Part shown: positions 1 through 6,163 of the stretch, in pieces
Layout: each line of letters opens with the position of its first letter
Numbering within the stretch: the stretch's first letter is position 1
Assembly (NCBI GenBank): GCA_900551455.1
Contig: URVV01000018.1
Coordinates: 1-18,542, forward strand
Direction of reading: 5' to 3'
Source: an uncultured Mycoplasmatota bacterium
GTDB taxonomy: Bacteria; Bacillota_I; Bacilli_A; RF39; UBA660
DNA: 18,542 nucleotides
Notes under the pieces: model-generated
The model's input: only the letters and a program-made list of their open reading frames with translations
Told to the model about the DNA's origin: nothing
Database searches by the model: none
Position numbers and translations under genes: made by a program

Positions 1-3
1 AAA

Positions 4-55
4 ATTTGTAAACTTAAATTCCATTGTAGGGTGGAAGTTACTTTTACAAGTGAGG
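4..55 (+). repeat. 52-bp repeat at the left edge, exact inverted copy at the right edge
   Basis: Positions 4-55 are the exact reverse complement of 18491-18542. The unit is itself an imperfect palindrome: TTGTAAACTTAAATTCCA (6-23), an 8-nt centre (24-31) and TGGAAGTTACTTTTACAA (32-49), with 15 of 18 positions pairing. Identity to the other copy stops sharply at 55/56. A frame is open from base 1 to a TAA at 61-63 and would read ...KFHCRVEVTFTSEER, but so short a stretch is not evidence of a gene. Palindromic, repeated TGTAAA/TTCCACC-like motifs resemble ends of insertion sequences (IS21-like ends are one possibility, from memory only). I infer the edge of a multicopy element that continues to the left. 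Confidence 0.85.
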
Positions 56-110
56 AAAGATAATTTTTTTTAAGATTTTTTTTGAAAAACTATTATTTTT
101 TAATATTTTA

Positions 111-119
111 TGTTATAAT
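111..119 (+). promoter_or_regulatory. Extended -10 promoter for the 151-972 gene
   Basis: TGT followed directly by TATAAT (114-119) is a consensus extended -10. No good -35 lies 17 nt upstream; TTGAAA at 82-87 is 26 nt away, which is too far. The predicted transcript start near 126 leaves a leader of about 25 nt that contains the ribosome binding site AGAGGTG (138-144). This promoter position argues against starting translation at the upstream TTG at 82. Confidence 0.6.
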
Positions 120-150
120 TTTTATGGTAAATATAATAGAGGTGAATGGA

Positions 151-972
151 ATGGATAGTAGTAAGATAGTAGCTAGTAAGGATGAAAAATATAAAATATA
201 TCAATTTTTTAATAAGGAGAATATTGGTTACTATGCAGTAGTGCCTGATAGACAGATAGATAATTATAATATTTTTGTTGGATTTGATGGAAATTTAGAA
301 GAAGTTAAATCTATTGGGGAAGAAATATTTAATGGTTATGATAAGGCAATTTATGTGGTACCTTTAATCAATATGGAAGAATTTAAAACTGCTTGTGTGA
401 GTGACAATAGAGATTTATTTAAGAAAATTTTAAGAGAAATACAAGGTGTTACTTATGATGTTGCTAATAGAATTTTTGAGGCTAAACATCATATGGCTTC
501 TTTTGATAAAGTAATTAACTTTGTTTTATTAAATGAGATGGATAAAAAGTTTTTTGCTTGGCTTAAGGCAACAATACCTAACTATGTTAATGGTGTTTGG
601 ATGATGATAAATAATTCTAAACAAAATTTCTTTGATTCGCTTCAGGAGATGTATGGTGATGGAAGTATTATTTTAAGTCAAGATATTGGGAGAAGAAATA
701 ATGATGATTTAATTTTTGTGAATGGGGATAAAAATTTGGTGGAAAGAATTAATAATCGTAATGAAAGTTTATTTGATAATGGAAACTCTAATAATGAAAC
801 AGAAGAAACATTAAAGGTTGAGGGAAAAATAAAGAAAACTGTTGATTCAGAAAAGAAAAGTATTCTTAAAGAGAGACATAGCAGCGGTTTTGGAAAGGTT
901 CTTGGGCTTATTCTTACTTTGATTGTTTCTTTGTTTATTGGTCTTGGAATTGGTTATTTGATATTGAAATAG
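151..972 (+). CDS. Hypothetical tail-anchored membrane protein
   Basis: A 273-residue protein I do not recognise. The ATG at 151 is chosen because AGAGGTG ends 6 nt before it and an extended -10 lies about 32 nt upstream; an in-frame TTG at 82 would place the promoter inside the coding sequence. There is no N-terminal signal peptide. The first 170 or so residues look like a mixed alpha/beta soluble domain (YAVVPD, FVGFDG, AIYVVPL, VTYDVANRIFEAKHHMASF). A polar Asn/Glu/Lys-rich linker follows, then one C-terminal hydrophobic helix (about GKVLGLILTLIVSLFIGLG) that ends almost at the stop. That layout suggests a cytoplasmic domain held to the membrane by its tail. It stands alone, between the left-edge repeat and a terminator, and convergent to a pseudogene. 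No function can be assigned. Confidence 0.8.
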   Translation: MDSSKIVASKDEKYKIYQFFNKENIGYYAVVPDRQIDNYNIFVGFDGNLEEVKSIGEEIFNGYDKAIYVVPLINMEEFKTACVSDNRDLFKKILREIQGVTYDVANRIFEAKHHMASFDKVINFVLLNEMDKKFFAWLKATIPNYVNGVWMMINNSKQNFFDSLQEMYGDGSIILSQDIGRRNNDDLIFVNGDKNLVERINNRNESLFDNGNSNNETEETLKVEGKIKKTVDSEKKSILKERHSSGFGKVLGLILTLIVSLFIGLGIGYLILK

Positions 973-992
973 TTAAATAGATTATGTATTTT

Positions 993-1027
993 AAAAGATG
1001 TAGATTGTATTGGATCTACATCTTTTT
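993..1027 (+). terminator. Rho-independent terminator after the tail-anchored gene
   Basis: AAGATGTAGAT (995-1005) pairs perfectly with ATCTACATCTT (1014-1024) around an 8-nt loop, followed by a T tract. Flanking A and T residues allow two more pairs. It lies 20 nt after the TAG stop. The A tract on the left could let it act from the other strand too. Confidence 0.85.
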
Positions 1028-1081
1028 GCTTGTTTTTTGGGGAAAATAAAAATAGATGGAAGTATATTAGGGGTAAAATGT

Positions 1082-1989
1082 TTAAGTATTATTTGTTTCT
1101 AAATACTTATCTAATTTGGTTAATAAGATATCTAGAAAGAGGTCTCCGGAATCAAAATTAAAGCCACCGTGCTCAAGTTGGTAATTAGAGGCATATAAGT
1201 TATAATTAGATATTAATACTCCTTTTGAAGTTAAACCAGTTGTACCGCCAGTTTGTTCTATTAAGGCTAAGTCTTCTCCTTTTCTTTTTATTGGAGGAGT
1301 ATTTTGGTATTTTCCGTTTAATAAATAATTATCATAATTATCTTTATTAATTAAATAGAGCATTTTATATAGTCCTTTAGCACTTCTTAAGGGATTTATC
1401 TAAATTATATTATCTGGGGAAATGTGGCAACTTTGAAGGGCTTGTTGATAATTTTTTAATATTCCTTGCATCATAAAGATTTTTTTACAAGAAGTGTTTT
1501 TAATAATATTTTCAATATCTTCTTGTGAAATAGTTGGCATTATTGGATTAGGAATGGCTCCTATTTTACTGCAGGCATAAATTAAATAACGGGCTTCAGG
1601 AATGTTTGGTAGCATAATTACTACTTTTTCATTCTCTTTAACGCCGGTTTTCACCAAAGCAGAGGCTGTAATGTCAATGTTTGTAAGACGTGCTTGGTAA
1701 GTTATTTCATTTCCTAAATACGATAAAATTACAGTATCAAAATTTTTTCTTGCATAATCAAAGAGCATCTCATACTTACTGGTTTCTTTTTTTGAAATTC
1801 TAGTAAAGCAGTAAATGAAGTGTCGTTATAATACTTTAGCCAAGGTTTATCAATACTGGCGTATCCGGTAACTGGACCTAAAATTTTACCTAGAGATAAG
1901 TTTCTTAGATAAGTTGCTCGTATTTTCTTTTCTTTTTCTGTTAATAATGCTAATTTATTTTTATATTCTTTTAATAATATTTTATCCAT
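1082..1989 (-). pseudogene. Decayed AMP-binding acyl-CoA synthetase-like gene
   Basis: Reading leftward from an ATG at 1989 (GGAGG at 1995-1999, 5 nt away), three pieces join into one N-terminal half of an AMP-dependent synthetase/ligase. The first runs to about FTALLEFQK. The frame then breaks at a homopolymer (seven T at 1787-1793 on the + strand) and continues as KETSKYEMLFDYARKNFDT. The adenylation-domain core follows (VVIMLPNIPEARYLIYACSKIGAIPNPI). An in-frame TAG (complement of 1400-1402) interrupts ISPDNII|INPLRSAKG, and the frame resumes through a recognisable nucleotide-binding loop (EQTGGTTGLTSKGV). Shortly after that the homology ends and a TAA closes at 1082. Full-length family members have roughly 500 or more residues, so the C-terminal half is missing. 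One frameshift, one stop and one truncation together make this a pseudogene rather than a sequencing error. Substrate is unknown. Confidence 0.88.
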
Positions 1990-2085
1990 AATATCCTCCA
2001 TAAAACGTTGTATATTTTAATTTTAAAAAATCATAGTACCCTATTTTGAGATTTTTATGACTTATAAACTGATTTTTGATATTAT

Positions 2086-3090
2086 TTATTTTAATATTAT
2101 TAAAGTTATAGTTACTATTATACTTATAATAGTGGTTGCTCCAAAATATATTAGGGCAGATTTTCTTTTATATTTTAAATTGAGCATTATTTTTCTTACT
2201 ATTGGAGTTAAGACTAAATGACCAAAAATAATAGATATGATAACAGATACTTCAGGGATGATGAAGCGGAGAATTACAGTTATAATTCCTAGAATAAATC
2301 CGTATAGAATTTGTCCTTCACTGGTTTCTGGAGTAATGGTATAGTCAGAGATGGTGTATGTTACTAGGTATAAGATATTACCTGTTACTAATTCAAATAA
2401 AACAAACCAGATACTCATATTGTTAAATATTCCTATTATAAGCATCATTATAGTAAAGGTAATGGTATATGAGAAGATGATGTTATATTTTGTTGTTTTT
2501 TTGATAAAGAGATAGATAAAGGCAAGAATGGAAATTAGAGGACTTAGGTAATTATAACCTAATATGTATGAAGAAATACTTCCATTACTGGCTACTAATT
2601 GGTTGTATGTACCAAAGTAGTTTAATGATTTTAGGTTTGTTAGAGGGGTTATTAAATTATTAGTAAAATAACGATATAAATATAGGAATAATATGCCATA
2701 TAAGATACTACTTAGGTTTATTCCTTTTATAATTTTTTTAGATATTATAGTGATTATACAAGTAATTAATAGAATAATTGGTGAAGTATTTATAAGGAAT
2801 GGGGACAGTAATAAGGAGATTGTTAAAATATTATCCTTGGTAAAAACTTTGATTATTTGTTTATTTTTTGTTAAGAGATTTATGATGTAATCTAGAATTA
2901 TTAAGAAGGTAGTGGTAAGAATAATAGTTTTTAGGTAATTAGCAAGATATGAATATTCTTTTAAAATTAGGTGATAAAGAAAGATATAGGCTGTAAAGAA
3001 TAAGGTGGAGATAAAATAAGCTAAATTTATTTTTTGAATACTGTTATTTGATTTTATAAAACATATAGATACTTGTTTAAAGTTTTTCAT
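2086..3090 (-). CDS. rnfD: RnfD/NqrB-family membrane subunit, divergent
   Basis: A 334-residue polytopic protein with about nine or ten hydrophobic helices. It matches the RnfD/NqrB family in size, topology and its C-terminal block (EGQILYGFILGIITVILRF, then LTPIV), where family members carry a GQIIFGIGxGxLTxxIR-type motif. In Rnf and Nqr complexes this subunit sits in the membrane and carries a covalent FMN on a Thr in an S(G/S)AT-type motif. The matching region here, about residues 168-176, reads SNGSISSYI, and I see no such Thr. The gene overlaps rnfC by 14 bp and has GGAGGAG just ahead of its ATG, so the two are probably translationally coupled. No rnfG, E, A or B follows; the next gene is a pseudogene. 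Family assignment is fairly firm; activity in electron transfer is uncertain. Confidence 0.8.
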   Translation of the reverse strand: MKNFKQVSICFIKSNNSIQKINLAYFISTLFFTAYIFLYHLILKEYSYLANYLKTIILTTTFLIILDYIINLLTKNKQIIKVFTKDNILTISLLLSPFLINTSPIILLITCIITIISKKIIKGINLSSILYGILFLYLYRYFTNNLITPLTNLKSLNYFGTYNQLVASNGSISSYILGYNYLSPLISILAFIYLFIKKTTKYNIIFSYTITFTIMMLIIGIFNNMSIWFVLFELVTGNILYLVTYTISDYTITPETSEGQILYGFILGIITVILRFIIPEVSVIISIIFGHLVLTPIVRKIMLNLKYKRKSALIYFGATTIISIIVTITLIILK

Positions 3091-4327
3091 TTTGCTCCTC
3101 CTTTATCTTACAGATTTTATCACGTATTTCTATTTTTGATGGGCAAATATAAGAACATAATCCACATTCAATACATCTTTCTACTTTTAATTTTTTAGCA
3201 TCTTGAGGGTTTTCTATAATCATTGAAGGTATTAATTTAGATGGACAAACCTCGGTACATTTGCCACATTTAATACAAGGATTTGATTTTACTTCGTTGT
3301 TTTCTATTATTAAGATACAAGATAAGTCTTTGGTAATTATTAATTCATCGTTAGGGATTGATTTTCCCATCATTAAACCACCAGCGATTAAAATAGGATC
3401 TTTTAGTTTGTTGTACTCTTCTGTTTTTAGAATTATTTCACTAAAGTTGGTGCCTATTTTTACTTTATAGTTTGCTGGTTTTTTTATGCCAGCTCCAGCA
3501 ATGGTAACTATTCTATCAGATAATGGTTTATGATATTTTAAGGCTTCATAGATGGCATAAATTGTAGAGACATTTTCGGTAATTGTTTTAACTTCTTTTG
3601 GTGTTTTATGATACTCTAAAGAAAGTGTTTCTTTTACTAAGTAACGTTCATAACCGTTAGGATAAGCATCAATTAGGCTATATATTTTAATATTTGGGTA
3701 GGTGTTAATGTATCTTAATAGTTTGTTAATTACTAGGGTATTACTTTCATTAATGGCAATATAGGCTTTTGAAAGGTGCATAATTTCCATAATAGCATCA
3801 ATACATTCAAGAATTTCTTCAGGGTTATTATACATAATAGCACTATCAGCACTGGTATATGCATCACATTCGGCACCATTTATAATTAGGTATTTTAATT
3901 CTTCGTTAGTATCATATTTTAAATATGTTGGAAAATCATTACCACTCATTCCGGTAATACCACATTTTTTTAGAAGATAGATAAATTCATCTTTGCTATA
4001 TTTTGTAATATCTTTCTTCTTCCCTACTTTATCATTATATTTTTCTTTAAAGTCGTTTTCTATAACAATACAATTTACTAATTCACCATTTGAAATATAT
4101 TTTTTGGTTAAACCAACAACGGTACCACTTACACTAGATGTTAAAAGTAGATCACAAACATCATTTTTACCTAGGGGGGTACCAATTGTAACGTAGGTGC
4201 CTACTTCTACTAGGGGATTAAAGGTATAACCTAGTTTACTTTTTAATGGAATATAGATTATTTGTATCTTAATATCATCAATGACTTTTTTATTGGGGTT
4301 AATTTTTAATTTATCAATTGTTACCAT
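3077..4327 (-). CDS. rnfC: RnfC-like iron-sulfur subunit of electron transport complex
   Basis: A 416-residue RnfC homologue. The ATG at 4327 is preferred over one 30 nt upstream because AAGGAG (4337-4342) lies 9 nt before it. Order: a barrel-sandwich/lipoyl-like N-terminal domain (about 35-92); the NADH/FMN domain with GITGMSGNDFPTYLK (123-137) and AECDAYTSAD (152-161); a SLBB-like region near 275-300; then two 4Fe-4S motifs, C351/C354/C357/C361 and C385/C388/C391/C395, both CxxCxxCxxxCP. In typical RnfC the first loop reads close to GLGGAGFPTxxK and the second ECEPYLTxDD; both are altered here, so nucleotide binding may differ. RnfC normally takes electrons from NADH or ferredoxin into the Rnf complex at the membrane. 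It leads a two-gene operon with rnfD. Confidence 0.87.
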   Translation of the reverse strand: MVTIDKLKINPNKKVIDDIKIQIIYIPLKSKLGYTFNPLVEVGTYVTIGTPLGKNDVCDLLLTSSVSGTVVGLTKKYISNGELVNCIVIENDFKEKYNDKVGKKKDITKYSKDEFIYLLKKCGITGMSGNDFPTYLKYDTNEELKYLIINGAECDAYTSADSAIMYNNPEEILECIDAIMEIMHLSKAYIAINESNTLVINKLLRYINTYPNIKIYSLIDAYPNGYERYLVKETLSLEYHKTPKEVKTITENVSTIYAIYEALKYHKPLSDRIVTIAGAGIKKPANYKVKIGTNFSEIILKTEEYNKLKDPILIAGGLMMGKSIPNDELIITKDLSCILIIENNEVKSNPCIKCGKCTEVCPSKLIPSMIIENPQDAKKLKVERCIECGLCSYICPSKIEIRDKICKIKEEQNEKL

Positions 4328-4348
4328 ATACTTATTCTCCTTAACATA

Positions 4349-4354
4349 ATTATA
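4349..4354 (-). promoter_or_regulatory. Candidate -10 box for rnfCD
   Basis: TATAAT on the minus strand, preceded by TTG, sits 21 nt before the rnfC ATG, after the terminator of the upstream gene. No convincing -35 is visible, and the predicted transcript start would fall right at the ribosome binding site, so the leader would be very short. Plausible but not strong. Confidence 0.4.
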
Positions 4355-4373
4355 CAATAAATTTAAATATTAT

Positions 4374-4406
4374 TAAAGAAAAAATGAAGTTTTGGAGACT
4401 TCATTT
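4374..4406 (-). terminator. Terminator after the small exported protein gene
   Basis: AAATGAAGT pairs with ACTTCATTT (4398-4406 and 4382-4390 on the + strand) around a 7-nt loop, and on the minus strand is followed by TTTTTTCTTT. It begins 4 nt past the TAG stop and separates this operon from rnfCD. Confidence 0.8.
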
Positions 4407-4409
4407 ATA

Positions 4410-4826
4410 CTACTTTTGAATATATTCTATTTTTGTAACCTTTGATAAGGAACTATTAATGGTTAAGTCGATAGTTCTAGTTCCTGATGAAGGAATTTTA
4501 GCGTCTTTTAAGACAAGAATTTCTTTAGTGCTTTTTCCTTGATGGAAGATAATGTATAGATTGTTTATTTTATAGTCATTAGAGGTATTGTTTTTTATAA
4601 CTGCTAAGTAATTTGAACTATTATTTTTGACAGTTATTGTCTGATTAGTAATATCTAGTTCTTCATATTTAGTATCTTTTAAAACATCGTGATTATCAAT
4701 ATTAATTATGTCATCTTCGTTGTTAGAATTGTTTGTTTTAGGATTAGCTAATAGATAGATAGATGTTACAATAGAAGCTAAAATTATGAGACTTAGACAA
4801 ATTATTATTATTTTATTTTTATTCAT
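4410..4826 (-). CDS. Small membrane-anchored exported protein
   Basis: A 138-residue protein of unknown function. The ATG at 4826 is preferred because GAAGGAGG (4831-4838) ends 4 nt before it; a longer reading would overlap the upstream gene. One N-terminal hydrophobic segment follows MNKNK (IIIICLSLIILASIVTSIYLL), with no lipobox Cys or obvious signal-peptidase site, so the protein is probably anchored with the rest outside. An Asn/Asp-rich linker leads to a small beta-rich domain (ITVKNNSSNYLAVIKNNTS, then LYIIFHQG and TRTIDLTI). That pattern resembles the immunoglobulin-like FxLYD-type domains common in exported Gram-positive proteins, but the match is only by eye. It lies 16 nt downstream of the CofE-like gene in the same operon. 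Confidence 0.7.
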   Translation of the reverse strand: MNKNKIIIICLSLIILASIVTSIYLLANPKTNNSNNEDDIINIDNHDVLKDTKYEELDITNQTITVKNNSSNYLAVIKNNTSNDYKINNLYIIFHQGKSTKEILVLKDAKIPSSGTRTIDLTINSSLSKVTKIEYIQK

Positions 4827-4842
4827 AGATCCTCCTTCATTA

Positions 4843-6024
4843 TTAATCGGCATAGTTATCAAAATATCCTTGAATGTAGACGACAGGGGTTCCTTTATCT
4901 CCAGAACCAGAGGTTAAGTCACATAGGGAACCTATTAAATCAGTTAATCTTCTAGGGGTTGTCCCTTGAGATAACATATTACCAGTTAAGTTTTGTTGTT
5001 TACTTTTAATTTCTTTACGAATTGCTTCGGCTAGTTCTTCACCTCTTAAGTCAGCATAGATGTTATCGGAAACATATTTTAATTTTATTTCATTGGGAGT
5101 GCCAATTAAGCCTTTGGTATATGCTGGTGAGACAACAGGATCTGCTAATTCCCAAATTCCACCAACAGGATCTTTAAAGGCACCATCACCATAAACCATT
5201 ACCTCTATTTTTTTACCAGTTAATTCATACATTTTATTTTGAATTGTAGCTACTAAATGTTGCCCTGTTCGTGGGAAGAGTTTTAATCTTTCTTCAGTGG
5301 ATTTATTTGATCCTAGTAATCCATAATGTTCATTGAAGCCAGAGTTATTAATAGGTTTATTCATTATTTCATATAGGCCATAAATATTAGCATTTTGATC
5401 TTTTAATAGTTTGTTGGTTTCATATCTTGAATGAATATCACAATTTATAATATTATTGGTGTATTTTAAGATATCTTTAGGATTATTGGAGAAAACAAAT
5501 TCTACTTGGCAATTCTCACTTTCAATTAATTCTTTGTAAAAAGAAACCATATTAATTCCGGTAAAGGGATGAGTAAAGTTTTTAAAATATTTATTGTAGT
5601 CTTGTTCACTAATAATACTATTTAGATTAAATGGGCTGTTTATTAAGTCTTGTTCATTCATTATACCATTACCTACTTCATCTTTTGGAAATGATAAAAA
5701 CATTGTTATTTTATTCATTCCTCTAGCAATTCCTTTTAAAATCATAGAAAAACGATTACGGCTTAGGATTGGATATACTAAACCCACTTCTTTTTCAGGA
5801 AATTTACTTGATACATCTTTAGCAATGTCATCAACAGTAACATAATTCCCCTCGGCAATACCAACGACAGCTTCAGTTATAGCTATAATATCACGATCTT
5901 GAAAAGTGAAGCCTTCACTCTTTTGGGCGTTCATTAGAGAATCAATAACGGTATCTGCTAAATTGGTGTCTTCTTTTATTATAGGGGTTCTTATTCCTCT
6001 TACGACTGTTCCTACATATCTCAT
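4843..6024 (-). CDS. Coenzyme F420-0:L-glutamate ligase (CofE)-like protein
   Basis: A 393-residue protein with the look of the F420_ligase (CofE-like) family. The start is consistent (MRYVGTVVRGIRTPIIKEDTNL), then DIIAITEAVVGIAEGNYV, a central GDGAFKDPVGGIWELADPVV, and a C-terminal tail (LIGSLCDLTSGSGDKGTPVVYI). True CofE adds glutamate to F420-0 using GTP. Many Bacillota carry long homologues without an F420 pathway, where the acceptor is unknown; nothing in this window makes F420. Its own promoter (-35 6078-6083, -10 6055-6060) and AAGGAGG 7 nt before the ATG support the start. It is co-transcribed with the small exported protein downstream and divergent from the RNase II/R paralog. Family membership is likely; the reaction is not established. 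Confidence 0.72.
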   Translation of the reverse strand: MRYVGTVVRGIRTPIIKEDTNLADTVIDSLMNAQKSEGFTFQDRDIIAITEAVVGIAEGNYVTVDDIAKDVSSKFPEKEVGLVYPILSRNRFSMILKGIARGMNKITMFLSFPKDEVGNGIMNEQDLINSPFNLNSIISEQDYNKYFKNFTHPFTGINMVSFYKELIESENCQVEFVFSNNPKDILKYTNNIINCDIHSRYETNKLLKDQNANIYGLYEIMNKPINNSGFNEHYGLLGSNKSTEERLKLFPRTGQHLVATIQNKMYELTGKKIEVMVYGDGAFKDPVGGIWELADPVVSPAYTKGLIGTPNEIKLKYVSDNIYADLRGEELAEAIRKEIKSKQQNLTGNMLSQGTTPRRLTDLIGSLCDLTSGSGDKGTPVVYIQGYFDNYAD

Positions 6025-6054
6025 ATGTATACCTCCTTATTACTTTATATGAAT

Positions 6055-6083
6055 ATTTTAGCATATTTTAAAAAAATAGGCAA
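6055..6083 (-). promoter_or_regulatory. Promoter of the CofE-like operon
   Basis: On the minus strand TTGCCT (6078-6083) is separated by exactly 17 nt from TAAAAT (6055-6060), which is preceded by TGC to give an extended -10. It lies about 30 nt before the ATG at 6024. Confidence 0.7.
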
Positions 6084-6112
6084 TTATAAGTATCAAATAT
6101 TTGTAAACTAGG

Positions 6113-6141
6113 TTGTAAAATATTTACTAACTGTTTATAAT
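6113..6141 (+). promoter_or_regulatory. Promoter of the RNase II/R paralog
   Basis: TTGTAA (6113-6118), a 17-nt spacer and a perfect TATAAT (6136-6141). It is divergent from the CofE-like promoter, with the two -35 boxes about 30 nt apart. The leader is short, with AGGAGG at 6150-6155. Confidence 0.8.
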
Positions 6142-6163
6142 TTAAGTGTAGGAGGAATTTATT

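Noticed and set aside
82..150. Upstream TTG start giving the first gene a hydrophobic N-terminus
   Set aside because: An extended -10 at 111-119 lies inside this stretch, there is no ribosome binding site before the TTG, and AGAGGTG sits at the right distance from the ATG at 151. The apparent signal peptide is an AT-rich promoter read as codons.
1400..1402. TAG in the acyl-CoA synthetase-like gene as a recoded sense codon
   Set aside because: The same gene has a frameshift and lacks its C-terminal half, and four intact genes in the window use TAG as a normal stop.
2693..4196. Plus-strand open frames inside rnfD and rnfC
   Set aside because: They run antisense inside well-supported genes, have no ribosome binding sites, and reflect AT-rich composition.
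6025..6163. A riboswitch or attenuator between the divergent CofE-like and RNase paralog genes
   Set aside because: The 139 bp are filled by two back-to-back promoters and two ribosome binding sites; leaders are too short for a structured element.
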